This document shows, piece by piece, positions 17,788-27,000 of a stretch of 64,000 bases of DNA (positions within the stretch are counted from its first letter, which is position 1; every line of letters begins with the position of its first letter). The notes beneath the pieces were generated by a model, which saw nothing but the letters and a program-made list of their open reading frames with translations, ran no database searches and had not been told where the DNA came from. The stretch comes from CAZCTC01 sp964501335 (GTDB taxonomy: Bacteria; Chloroflexota; Anaerolineae; B4-G1; SLSP01): positions 31,463 to 95,462 of the forward strand of contig CAZCTC010000026.1 in assembly GCA_964501335.1 (NCBI GenBank), read 5' to 3'. The translations under genes were made by a program, and so were the position numbers.

Positions 17788-18600
17788 TTAGATCCACAGG
17801 ATCGCGGCGGCGGCGGCAAGAATGACCAGCAGGGCCAGCGTATCGTTGCGTTGCCAGTGCAAGGTGATCCGTGAGCTGCGCTGCTCTGTGAATCCGTAGG
17901 CGCGGGCCGACATGGCCAGGGCCAGCGTTTCGGCCCGGCGCATCCCTACCAGAAAGATCGGGATCAACAGCGGCAGGGTTTGCCGGATGCGTTGAAGGGG
18001 GCCGCCGTGACCGCTCCAGTCGGCGCCGCGCGAGGCCTGCGCTTTGGCGATCCGTTCGGCGGATTGGGCGATGGCCGGGATAAAGTGCAATGTTACCTGG
18101 ACGACCAGGACCAGATCGTGGGTCGGGAGTCCCAAACGGTTCAATGGACGCAGCAATTGTTCCAGGCCGCGCACCAGTTCGGTGGCCGAGATGCATGAAG
18201 CAAAGAGTCCCAGTTCGAGAAAGAGCGCTGCGAAGCGCAGCAGGAAAAGTCCGGCATTGCCCAGGCCGGTGGGGGATAGATGAAAGGGTCCCCATTGCCA
18301 CCAGATCGGCGGAGTGGTCGGTCCCAGCAGCAATTGTAACATGGCCAGGACGAGAAGGAAAGGCAGCGGCGGCAGGAGGCTGAGCAGGGCGCGCCGGAGG
18401 GAGAGCCGGGCCAGCGCCGTGCCGAGTAAAATCAATCCCAGACCGGCGGCAATGCCCGCCGGTTCCCGGCTGAGGGTCAGGGCGCTCAGCAGCAAGATCC
18501 CGCCGATCAATCGACTGCGCGGGTCCAACCGATGAAAGGGCGATGCGGTGGGCATATATTGCCCGAAGGAGACTCTGCTCATGAATTCAAAATCACTCAT
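17788..18600 (-). CDS. ecfT: Energy-coupling factor transporter transmembrane protein EcfT
   Basis: A 270-residue membrane protein, the T component of an ECF-type vitamin or metal transporter, which couples the ATPases to a substrate-binding S subunit. It begins with a short cytoplasmic HRLDPRSRL stretch, has about five to six hydrophobic segments, and carries the coupling region near residues 165-220 with KAQASRGADW and AMSARAYG, matching the two Ala-Arg-Gly-type motifs of EcfT. The start overlaps the end of the upstream fused EcfA gene by 8 bases, so they are coupled. No S-component gene is nearby, which suggests a shared (group II) module; that is inference. Confidence 0.88.
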   Translation of the reverse strand: MSDFEFMSRVSFGQYMPTASPFHRLDPRSRLIGGILLLSALTLSREPAGIAAGLGLILLGTALARLSLRRALLSLLPPLPFLLVLAMLQLLLGPTTPPIWWQWGPFHLSPTGLGNAGLFLLRFAALFLELGLFASCISATELVRGLEQLLRPLNRLGLPTHDLVLVVQVTLHFIPAIAQSAERIAKAQASRGADWSGHGGPLQRIRQTLPLLIPIFLVGMRRAETLALAMSARAYGFTEQRSSRITLHWQRNDTLALLVILAAAAAILWI

Positions 18601-20341
18601 GGGGCACCAGCGTTACAAGTTGATCGATCAATTCGGTCGGAGTGACGACCCCGGTGGCCAGCGGCCAGCCCCGCTCGCGCAGCGCGGCGGCGATCTGACT
18701 GGTGACGGGCGTTTCCATCCCAAAAGCGGCGATGTCGGCCCCTCGACTGAAGAGTTCTCCGGTCGGGCCCTCCATTGCGACCTGTCCATTCGCCAGCAGG
18801 GTGAGCCGATGGGTCAGTTGGGCCAGATCTTCCATCTGATGGGAGGAGACGATCAGCGTCAGGCCGGAGTTTTGCAGCCTTTGCAGCCGGTGAAGCAGAT
18901 CGCGGCGGGAGACGGGATCGAGTCCGGCGGTCGGTTCATCGAGCAGCAGGATCTCGGGCCGCAGGGAGAGGATGGAAGCCAGCGCTGTTTTGCGGCGTTC
19001 CCCTCCGCTGAGGGTGTACGTATAGCGATCTTTGTAAGTTTCGAAGTCCAGGCCCACCGTTTCCATGGCCCAGCGGACATTTTCGCGCAGTTCGGGCCGG
19101 CTGAGGCCGAGCTGGCGGGGACCGTAGGCGATTTCATCGCCGACAAATTGCTCGAAGATCTGCAATTCCGGGATCTGGAAGGCCAGACCGGCGAGACGGC
19201 GGACTTTTTTCAGATCGAGGCGGGGATCGTTGAGATTCGGGTAGGGACCGATGCGGACGTGGCCTTCCTGCGGACGCAGCAGGCCGTTGAGATGTTGCAG
19301 TAAGGTGGATTTCCCCGAGCCGGTCATGCCCAGCAGGCCGTGGGCTTCGTGTTCACCGATCCGCAGGTTGATCTTTTCCAGGGCGCGGCGCGCCAGCGGG
19401 GTGCCGGCGAGATAGGTGTAGCTCAGATCGGTGGTTTCGATCCAGGGTGCCGGGTCGAGAACGGCGGTGGATTGCAGGGCCGGGGGAGCTGTCGTGTGGG
19501 GCAGGCTGTTCAGGGCGGCGATGAGATCGGCGACGGTGAGCAGCCCCATCGGCAGCCGGTTCGGCAGGCGTTGTTGTAAAGCGTAAGCCAGCGCCGCGGC
19601 GGGCGGCAGATCCAGTCCCAGGGCGGTCAGATCGGCCGGATGGGAGAAGAGCTGCGCCGGGGACTCATCGCGGACGACGGTGCCGTTGTGCAGGGCGACG
19701 ATGCGTTGGGCGCGCAGGGCCTCTTCCATATGATGGGTGATGGTGACGATCGTAATGCCGGCCCGGTGTAACCGATCCATCGTTTCCAGGATGCTGCGGC
19801 GGCCCAGGGGATCGAGCATTGCCGTGGCCTCGTCGAACACGATGCAGCGGGGTTGCAAGGCCAGCACTCCCGCCAGGGCGACCCGTTGCATTTGACCGGC
19901 GGAGAGTTGCAGGGGAGGCCGTTCGCGTTGTTCCCACAATCCCACCGTCTCCAGGGCCGCTTGAACGCGGCTTTGGATTTCGGTTGAAGGGATACCCAGA
20001 TTCTCGGGGCCGAAGGCCACATCGTCTTCGACCGTCGTGGCGACCAGTTGATCTTCGGGGGCCTGGAAGACCATGCCGACCAATGCCCGAATCTGTCCTC
20101 GATGGGCGGCATTTCGCGTGTCCATCCCGGCGACGGAAACCTGGCCCTGTTGAGGGCGCAGTAAGGCGTTGAGATGGCGTGCGAGGGTGGATTTACCGGA
20201 GCCGTTGGCACCGACGATGGCGACATATTCGCCTTCATCGATCCTCAGCGACAGATTATGCAGGGCCGGCAGCGGTGATTCGGTGGCGCCCGATTGGGTA
20301 TACGTGAAGGTTAAATCCTGAATTTCGATAAAATGTGCCAT
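18593..20341 (-). CDS. Fused EcfA-EcfA' ATPase of an ECF transporter
   Basis: A 582-residue polypeptide with two complete ABC ATPase domains in tandem. Domain 1: Walker A GANGSGKST (about 44-52), Q-loop FQAPEDQLV, signature LSAGQMQRVALAG, Walker B CIVFDEATAML. Domain 2 (from about 300): Walker A GMTGSGKST, Q-loop FQIPELQIF, signature LSGGERRKTALAS, Walker B ILLLDEPTAGLD. In most ECF systems the two ATPases are separate genes; here they are one protein, as in some actinobacterial and Chloroflexi CbiO-type proteins. It powers uptake together with EcfT, encoded directly downstream. In domain 1 the residue before the Walker B Glu region reads DEATAML instead of DEPTAGLD. Confidence 0.92.
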   Translation of the reverse strand: MAHFIEIQDLTFTYTQSGATESPLPALHNLSLRIDEGEYVAIVGANGSGKSTLARHLNALLRPQQGQVSVAGMDTRNAAHRGQIRALVGMVFQAPEDQLVATTVEDDVAFGPENLGIPSTEIQSRVQAALETVGLWEQRERPPLQLSAGQMQRVALAGVLALQPRCIVFDEATAMLDPLGRRSILETMDRLHRAGITIVTITHHMEEALRAQRIVALHNGTVVRDESPAQLFSHPADLTALGLDLPPAAALAYALQQRLPNRLPMGLLTVADLIAALNSLPHTTAPPALQSTAVLDPAPWIETTDLSYTYLAGTPLARRALEKINLRIGEHEAHGLLGMTGSGKSTLLQHLNGLLRPQEGHVRIGPYPNLNDPRLDLKKVRRLAGLAFQIPELQIFEQFVGDEIAYGPRQLGLSRPELRENVRWAMETVGLDFETYKDRYTYTLSGGERRKTALASILSLRPEILLLDEPTAGLDPVSRRDLLHRLQRLQNSGLTLIVSSHQMEDLAQLTHRLTLLANGQVAMEGPTGELFSRGADIAAFGMETPVTSQIAAALRERGWPLATGVVTPTELIDQLVTLVPHE

Positions 20342-21055
20342 GTCGGCCCCAAGTATACCACAAGAGACAGTAGACAGCTGATAAAAAAACCATTTTTTCG
20401 CGCGCTAACATGAATAAAAAATTCTCTACCTGTGCGATTATTCATCGGTGTGGATTACGCCCAATTCTTTGCGTCCCGCAAACGGCTTTTTTCGGTAAAA
20501 AACGACGCGCTGGATAGAGGGAGAGAGTTTTTTTGTTTATGTTTTGGCGCACTTCAGAAAGTGCGCCAAAACATAGACTTTTTTCTCCCGTGTTTTTCGG
20601 GCTAACTGCACCGTTCGGAACTTCTCCATAGGGAAAGAGGATATTTCAGGCAATTCAAGCCATTGGCGACAGCGATTTTCTGGGAAAGCGGGAATAAAAA
20701 CCCATTTTTTCGCGCGCCGTCTGCGGCGGGCAGGCCCACAATTAACCGTGGACGAATTTTTTATCGCAAAAAAGCGTGCCAAAAATATTTTTTTCCCCCT
20801 CATATTCCCCTTCCCCTCTCGCGAAGCATCCCCCCGCAAGCGGGGGAATGCTTCGCGAGGGGGATATAAACTGCATTTTGTGGCCCGCCGCGGCCGCAGC
20901 GGGCTACAAAATGCTTAACTTTCCCCCCTTTCCCTTGGGGGAAAGGGGGGCAGGGGGGATAGGGGGGAACTAAAAAGCGCCCTTCGGCAATTTTATTTGG
21001 CGATTACGTATCTTATGAAGAAAGCATCCTTTGCGGGATGTGCCGCGGCCCTTTA
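20342..21055. repeat. Long intergenic repeat region upstream of moxR-like gene
   Basis: About 710 bases with no gene. In order: a truncated CATTTTTTCGCGCGC half-palindrome (about 20389); a conserved box (about 20467-20530); a perfect hairpin at 20538-20575 (17-bp arms, core GGCGCACTT/AAGTGCGCC); a CAGGCAATTCAAGCC module (about 20645-20720) ending in a truncated hairpin arm; and a 135-base module (about 20870-21000) that recurs near 29770-29905, with arms GCATTTTGTGGCCCG/CGGGCTACAAAATGC and poly-C/poly-G tracts. Confidence 0.8.
20538..20575. repeat. Palindromic hairpin of the composite element (variant stem)
   Basis: Arms of 17 bases at 20538-20554 and 20559-20575 around loop CAGA. The outer TATGTTTT/AAAACATA is shared with the hairpins at 17539 and 27668, but the inner stem is GGCGCACTT instead of CGGCGGCTT, with full compensation on the other arm. 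Confidence 0.95.
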
Positions 21056-21083
21056 TTGACATGTCGTAAAGCCGTATTATCCT
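21056..21083 (+). promoter_or_regulatory. Probable promoter of the moxR-like gene
   Basis: A consensus -35 TTGACA (21056-21061) and, after 16 bases, TATCCT (21078-21083; four of six). The start site would be near 21090, about 50 bases before the ATG at 21141. Confidence 0.5.
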
Positions 21084-21140
21084 TTGCAAGATTCATCCAG
21101 GTTCTACGTAACAATAAAGTTCTACACTCACGGAGGACTC

Positions 21141-22085
21141 ATGCAGCCCGTTCAAGAATTTGCCGAATCCGTTATCGCTAATGTCGAGAAGTTGATCGTC
21201 GGACAGCACAGCGCGATCGAGATGGTCCTGGTGGCATTGTTGTGCGAGGGCCACGTGTTGCTGGAAGATGTGCCGGGGGTCGGTAAAACGATGATGGCCC
21301 GGGCCCTGGCCGCTTCGTTGGGGATTTCCTTCAAGCGGTTGCAATGCACGCCTGATTTGCTGCCGAACGATGTGACCGGCGTCAACATTTTCAACCAGCA
21401 GAGCCAGAATTTTGAGTTCCGTGCCGGCCCCGCATTCGCTAATGTCCTGTTGACCGACGAAATCAACCGGGCGACGCCGCGTACTCAGTCGGCGCTGCTG
21501 GAAGCGATGGGAGAGCGGCAGATTACGGTGGACGGCACGACCTATCCCTTGAACCGGCCCTTTATGGTGCTGGCGACGCAGAATCCGGTGGAGTATGAAG
21601 GGACTTTTCCTTTGCCTGAAGCGCAGCTGGATCGTTTCCTGATGCGGATTGCGTTGGGCTATCCTGATGCGGCCCAGGAGAAGGTGATCCTGCGCCGCTT
21701 GCAGCGCGAACATCCGATCGAAAGTTTGGGGCAGGTAGTCGATGGGACGAAGCTGCCGGAGTTGACCCGGTTGGTGTGGGAGATCCATGTCGATGCAACG
21801 GTAGAAGATTACATCGTGCGGCTGATCGGCGCGACGCGCACTCATTCCGATCTGGCGCTGGGCGCCAGTCCTCGCGGCAGTCTGGCCCTTTTCAAGGCTT
21901 CGCAGGCCCTGGCGGCGGTGCAGGGGCGTGATTTTGTGTTGCCGGACGATGTGAAACGGATGGTGGTGCCGGTTTTGGCCCATCGTCTGCTGGTCAGGCC
22001 GGAGAGTATGTTGCGCGGCCGCACGGCGCGCTCCGTCGTTGCGGAGTTGCTGGAGCGCATCCCGTTGAAGCTGGAAGAGAAATAG
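21141..22085 (+). CDS. MoxR-family AAA+ ATPase
   Basis: A 314-residue AAA+ ATPase of the MoxR family, chaperone-like enzymes that usually help assemble or activate protein complexes. Walker A EDVPGVGKT near residue 47, Walker B LLTDEINRATPRTQ, sensor 1 ATQNPVEYEGT, and the arginine-finger and sensor 2 region (ASPRGSLALFKASQA) are all seen. ATG at 21141 is preferred (CGGAGG eight bases upstream); a TTG 57 bases earlier is in frame but lies at the promoter. MoxR genes normally sit beside DUF58 and VWA/transglutaminase genes; here both sides are repeat DNA, so it is an orphan whose partner must be elsewhere. Confidence 0.92.
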   Translation: MQPVQEFAESVIANVEKLIVGQHSAIEMVLVALLCEGHVLLEDVPGVGKTMMARALAASLGISFKRLQCTPDLLPNDVTGVNIFNQQSQNFEFRAGPAFANVLLTDEINRATPRTQSALLEAMGERQITVDGTTYPLNRPFMVLATQNPVEYEGTFPLPEAQLDRFLMRIALGYPDAAQEKVILRRLQREHPIESLGQVVDGTKLPELTRLVWEIHVDATVEDYIVRLIGATRTHSDLALGASPRGSLALFKASQALAAVQGRDFVLPDDVKRMVVPVLAHRLLVRPESMLRGRTARSVVAELLERIPLKLEEK

Positions 22086-22457
22086 AGTTTCTTTTGTTTT
22101 TATATTTTTCGCTCGCCCCGTAGGGGCGCGCGAAAAATATAATAATTCAAGTTACCGCCTCGATAAATCCAGCCCCTTATTTAATGTCCGCTGCATGCCG
22201 TCCAGAAGTAGACAGCAGCAAGTAGACAGCAAAAATCTTCGCCTTACCGGCTCAAATGGACTGGAAATCCGCTGTCTACTGTCTACTGTCTACTAATTCC
22301 TTGCATGCAAAAAAGCTTAAATAGAAAGCCCGCCTGTTAAGGGTAGCAACTTGGGTTAAATAAAGTGCGTTTTACGTTTCACGTTTTGCGTTTATACTTG
22401 GCGGCGTTGCCTGCCGGTTCTTTGTGGGGGCATGATTTTTTGTAGGGGGATGGAACG
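22086..22457. repeat. Intergenic repeats upstream of the methionine block
   Basis: About 370 bases without a gene. A hairpin at 22101-22141 (19-bp arms, one mismatch, core CGCCCC/GGGGCG with loop GTA) follows the moxR-like stop. AGTAGACAGCAGCAAG and GTCTACTGTCTACTG runs of the dispersed AGTAGACAG family follow, then TTGCATGCAA and an ACGTTTCACGTTTTGCG stretch of the dispersed ACGTAAAACG type. Confidence 0.75.
22371..22398 (+). promoter_or_regulatory. Possible promoter of the metV-metF-metH block
   Basis: TTTACG (22371-22376), a 16-base spacer and TATACT (22393-22398). The -35 is only four of six and lies in an ACGTTTC-type repeat, so this is tentative. Confidence 0.3.
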
Positions 22458-22961
22458 ATGGCTTTGAGGACTTTTTGGCAAGATCATCCTGCGTTGCTGG
22501 TGCGAGCCTGGCAGCTGGCCGAAAAGGCGGCTGGGGTGGCGGCTCCCCTGATCCGCCGGTTGGGACCGGAGCGGGTCTCTCGCTGGATAATGCCTTTTGA
22601 GCGTCTGTTTAAGCAGCCGACCTTCAATTGTCAGGAATGCGGGCAATGTGTGCTGCATTATACCGGAATGACCTGTCCGATGACCTGTCCGAAAACACTG
22701 CGGAACGGACCGTGCGGCGGCGTCCATGCAGATGGACATTGTGAAGTTTATCCGGAACGTTTTTGCGTCTGGGTATTGGCCTATGAGCGCATTCAACGGA
22801 CTCCCTATGCGCATGAATTCACTCGTCTGAACCCTCCGGTCGATTGGCAGTTGAAAGAAAGCTCTTCGTGGGTCAATTATGCCACCGGGCGGGATCAAAT
22901 TACGACCGGCACGGAGAAAGAAATTCGTTATGCTTTGGAGGGCCGCCATGACCAGCGTTGA
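22458..22961 (+). CDS. MetV-like zinc/cysteine-rich partner of methylenetetrahydrofolate reductase
   Basis: A 167-residue protein with the cysteine-rich pattern of the methylenetetrahydrofolate reductase C-terminal family (MTHFR_C), called MetV in acetogens, where it forms a complex with MetF. Conserved: CQECGQCVLHYTGMTCPMTCPK and NGPCGGVHADGHCEVYPERFCVW, ten Cys in about 65 residues. The N-terminal ~50 residues are a basic helical lead. The stop lies 14 bases inside the metF gene, so the two are coupled. The family is known mainly from Wood-Ljungdahl organisms; with metF and metH here the likely job is 5-methyl-THF supply for methionine. Role and metal content are inferred from family membership. 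Confidence 0.82.
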   Translation: MALRTFWQDHPALLVRAWQLAEKAAGVAAPLIRRLGPERVSRWIMPFERLFKQPTFNCQECGQCVLHYTGMTCPMTCPKTLRNGPCGGVHADGHCEVYPERFCVWVLAYERIQRTPYAHEFTRLNPPVDWQLKESSSWVNYATGRDQITTGTEKEIRYALEGRHDQR

Positions 22962-23952
22962 TCTTGTGCCGCATGGGGGCGGGCGTTGTTTGCAGTCGGT
23001 TTTGGAGGCCGGACAGTTTGCCGTGGCCTGTGAAGTCTGTCCGCCGGTGGGTCCCAATCCTGAAGCGGTGGAGCGGCAGATCGCTTTGCTGCGCGGCTAT
23101 GCCGATGCTTACAATGTCACCGACAATCAATCGGCCATGGTTCACATGTCCAGCTTTTCCGTCAGTTTGATGTTGAAGCAGGCCGGCCTCGATCCTGTGG
23201 TGCAGTTCACCTGCCGGGATCGCAACCGTTTGGCCATTCAGGCCGATCTGCTGGGGGCGGCGGCGTTGGGGATGCGCAATGTGCTGGCGTTGAGCGGCGA
23301 TCATCCGATCTGGGGCGACCATCCGCAGGCGCGCGCGGTCTATGATATGGATTCGGTCAATCTGTTGCGGATGATCCGGATGATGCGGGACGATCAGGTC
23401 TTCGAGTCGGGCAAAGCGATTCCCAAGCGGGCCCCCGATTTTTTCATCGGGGCGGTAGAAAATCCCTTTGCGCCGCCTTACGATTTTCGTCCGATCCGGC
23501 TGGCGAAGAAAGTCGCTGCCGGGGCGCAGTTTATTCAGACCCAGTTGATCTATAATGTGGCCCGTTTCCGTGAATTTATGGCCCGCGTCGTCGATCTTGG
23601 TCTGCATGAGACGGTGCATATCATGGCCGGTGTCGGGCCGATCCGCTCCTTGAAGGCTGCGGAGCATATGGCGACCAAAGTGGCGGGGATGGAAGTCCCT
23701 GAGGAGATCGTGGCGCGGATGCGGGGCCTTTCTAAGGAAGATCAGATGAAGGCCGGCGCCGATTTGTGTGTGGAGATCATCGATGAGGTTAAGAGCATCG
23801 AAGGTGTGCACGGCGTGCATATCATGGCGGTCTCCTGGCCCGAATCGATTCCGGGAATTTTGGAGGCGGCGGGCCTTTATCCGCGGCCCTGGGCGGTTAC
23901 GGCTGCAACTTTGCTGGAAGAAGGGCCGGCGCTGGCTGGATTGACAAAATAG
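22948..23952 (+). CDS. metF: 5,10-methylenetetrahydrofolate reductase
   Basis: A 334-residue TIM-barrel flavoprotein of the MetF family that reduces methylene-THF to methyl-THF. Family marks: ACEVCPPVGPN (N-terminal Glu strand), AYNVTDNQSA, VVQFTCRDRNR, MRNVLALSGDHP and GAQFIQTQLIYN. The ATG at 22948 is chosen because GGAGGG precedes it and MTSVDL is followed directly by family sequence; it overlaps the MetV-like gene by 14 bases. Together they should form a MetFV-type enzyme, whose electron donor may differ from the NADH of E. coli MetF (inference). Product would feed the methionine synthase encoded next. Confidence 0.92.
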   Translation: MTSVDLVPHGGGRCLQSVLEAGQFAVACEVCPPVGPNPEAVERQIALLRGYADAYNVTDNQSAMVHMSSFSVSLMLKQAGLDPVVQFTCRDRNRLAIQADLLGAAALGMRNVLALSGDHPIWGDHPQARAVYDMDSVNLLRMIRMMRDDQVFESGKAIPKRAPDFFIGAVENPFAPPYDFRPIRLAKKVAAGAQFIQTQLIYNVARFREFMARVVDLGLHETVHIMAGVGPIRSLKAAEHMATKVAGMEVPEEIVARMRGLSKEDQMKAGADLCVEIIDEVKSIEGVHGVHIMAVSWPESIPGILEAAGLYPRPWAVTAATLLEEGPALAGLTK

Positions 23953-23956
23953 TTTT

Positions 23957-23995
23957 TATATTTTCGCGCGCCCCGTAGGGGCGCGCGAAAATATA
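23957..23995. terminator. Perfect 18-bp hairpin after metF
   Basis: Arms 23957-23974 and 23978-23995 around loop GTA, core CGCGCGCCCC/GGGGCGCGCG with TATATTTT outer arm. It begins five bases after the metF stop. It is a near-twin of the hairpin at 22101-22141 and may limit readthrough into metH, or act only as a repeat. Confidence 0.6.
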
Positions 23996-24095
23996 TTCAA
24001 TGGAGATCCTTTTCGTAGGGGCGGCCCGATGTGGCCGCCCTTCATCCCGGAAGTTATATTTTGAATTTTAAATCGCTGATGAAGGATAGATGATC

Positions 24096-27000
24096 ATGAA
24101 TCCTACCAAAATGGCTTTTACCAATCGCCGTTATCTGGATGTCTTGGAAGAACGCGGAATCCTGTTCGACGGTGCCACCGGCACCGAACTGCGCAAGCAG
24201 GGGCCGACCGTGGAAGACTACGGCGGTCCCTCGACCGAAGGTCTGGGGGAAATGCTGCTGCTGTACCGGCCGGAGATTGTGGAGCAGGTGCACTATCGTT
24301 ATTACGCTGCCGGCGCGGATGCTGTGGAGACCGATACGCTGCGCGGCAGCCGTCTGGCGCTGCGGGAATTCGGCGTCGAGCATCTGGTGATGGAAGTCAA
24401 TCGCGTGGCGGGCGTCGTGGCGCGCCGGGCTGCCGATCGGGCGACGGCTGAAGACGGGCGCGAACGCTTTGTCGCCGGCTCGATGGGGCCGACGGGGCGG
24501 CTGCCTTCCCTCGACGATCCCGAGCTTTCCAATGTCACCTTCGATGAGCTGGTGGAAGTCTTTGCCGAACAGACGGAAGGGCTGCTGGTCGGCGGTGTGG
24601 ATTCGCTGTTGTTGGAAACTCAGCAGGATTTGCTGGAGGTCAAGGCGGCGGTAGCCGGGATCTGGCGCGCTTTTGAGAAGCTGGGTGTGCGTATCCCCGT
24701 GCAGGTACAGGTGACGCTGGATGCCAGCGGACATATGCTTACCGGCCCCGATATTGAGGCGGTGATGGTCGCTCTGGCACCGTTGCCGGTGGATGTCTGG
24801 GGATTGAATTGTTCCACAGGGCCGGAGGAGATGCGGGATTCGGTGCGCCGGCTGCTGGCGCTTTCCAATCGGCCGGTCGCTATTCAGCCTAACGCCGGAA
24901 TGCCGCATAATGAAGGCGGCAAGGCGGTTTACGATCTGCATCCGGGACCTTTTGCGGCCGCGCTGGCCGAGTTTGCCTCGTGGGGGGTCCAGGCGGTGGG
25001 CGGCTGCTGCGGTACGGGCCCCGAGCATATTGCTGCGCTGCATGAGGCGTTGAAATCGGTGACGCGGCCGGTCGGTCTGCGTACGGAATTGAAGGCGCTG
25101 CCTTATCTGGCGAGCAATATGCAGATGACTTCTCTGCATCAGGAGCCGCGGCCTCTGTTGATCGGCGAACGGATCAATACGCAGGGCAGCAAGCAGGCCC
25201 GCGAACTGATCTTGAACGAACGTTACGATGCGATTCGCAGTCTGGCCGACGAACAGGTGGGTTACGGCGCGCATGTGTTGGATCTCTGCGTGGCGTTGAC
25301 GGAACGGGCCGATGAAGCGGCGACGATGCAGAAGATCACCAAACTGCTGCAATTGAGTTCGCCGGCTCCGCTGGCCTTCGATACGACCGATCCGGCCGTG
25401 ATGCGGGCGGCGCTCTCGGTCTATCCGGGCCGGGCCGTGATCAATTCGGTCAATCTGGAAGGCGGCGAGGCGCGGGCCCGCCAGATTCTGGAGCTGGCGC
25501 GGGAGTTCGGGGCGGCGGTCGTGGCGTTGACCATTGACGAGCAGGGGATGGCGAAGTCGGTGGAGCGGAAGCTGGCGGTGGCCCGGCGGATTTATGAACT
25601 GGCCGTGGATGAGATCGGCCTGCCGCCGCACGCTTTGATTTTCGATCCGTTGACCTTCACGCTGGCGACCGGCGATCCGGAGACGGCGCAGGCGGCGGTC
25701 GATACCTTGGAGTCGCTGCGGCGGATCAAGACGGAGTTGCCGGGCGTACTGACCAATCTGGGCGTCAGCAATGTCTCTTACGGCCTCAAGCCGGGCGCGC
25801 GGCGCATTCTCAACAGCGTTTTGCTCTATCGGGCCGTCGAGGCCGGTCTGGATGTGGCCATTGTCAATCCGGCGCAGATCACTCCTTACGCCGATCTGCC
25901 CGCTGAAGAGCGCGAACTGGCCGAAGATCTGCTTTTCAACCGCCGGCCCGACGCGCTGGCGCGCTTTGTGACGCATTTTGAGTCGGCAGCGCAGACGGCG
26001 GCGGCGACGACCGCGGCTGCGGCGGCCTTGCCGGTGGAGGAACGGTTGCAGCAGGCCATTCTTTTGCGGCGGCGCGAAGGAGTCGAGGCGCTGGTGGACA
26101 GTTGTCTGGAGCATCATCCCGCCTTGAGCGTGCTCAATGAGATCCTGCTGCCGGCGATGAAGATTGTGGGGGATCGTTTTGGGGCCGGGGAGTTGATTTT
26201 GCCCTTTGTGTTGCAATCGGCTGAAGTGATGAAGGCGGCGGTGAGCCATTTGGAGCAGTATCTGGAACGAGGGGCGGATTCACCCAAGGGGACGATCGTG
26301 CTGGCGACGGTTTTCGGCGATGTACACGACATCGGCAAGAATCTGGTCAAGACGATCCTGGCGAACAACGGTTATACGGTCCACGATTTAGGAAAGCAGG
26401 TGCCGGTCGAGACGGTGCTGTCCAAGGCTGAAGAGGTCAATGCCGACGCGATCGGTCTGTCGGCGCTGTTGGTGGCGACCAGCAAGCAGATGCAGGTGGC
26501 GGTGGAAGAACTGCGCCGCCGCGGTGCGAATACGCCGCTGCTGATCGGCGGGGCGGCGATCAATGCCGACTTTGCGCAGCGTATCGCCGTCGATTATGCG
26601 GGGGGCGTTCATTATTGTAAGGATGCTTTCGATGCGCTGCGGGTGCTGGAGCAATTGCCCGCGGGCGGGCGGGCGGAAGCGCCCAGGGCCCGCGCTGCGG
26701 CGGTCAAGCCGGCGGGGATGGTCTGTGAGTGCGAATTGCCGGCGCCGCATCGGCCGGTTACGGCGATTCCGCAGCCGCCCTTCTGGGGTGTGGCGCCTGT
26801 GGTCAAAGCTTCCCTGGAAGAATTGCTGGGCTATCTGGACCGCGCCAGCCTTTTCCGGATCGGGTGGGGGGCTAAGGATGCCCAGGGAGCGCGCTGGGAA
26901 GCGGTGCGCGTTGAATTTGAGGCCCGACTGGCCTCGATGTGGCCGACGGCGGGCGATTATCTTCAGCCGGAGGGCCTTTACGGCTTCTTCCCGGTGCAAT

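Noticed and set aside
17451..17825. 124-codon plus-strand frame between the small protein and EcfT
   Set aside because: Composed of the 72-bp tandem repeat; no independent coding sign.
24054..26249. 731-codon antisense frame opposite metH
   Set aside because: Arg/Gln/His-rich shadow of a GC-rich gene with clear domains on the plus strand.
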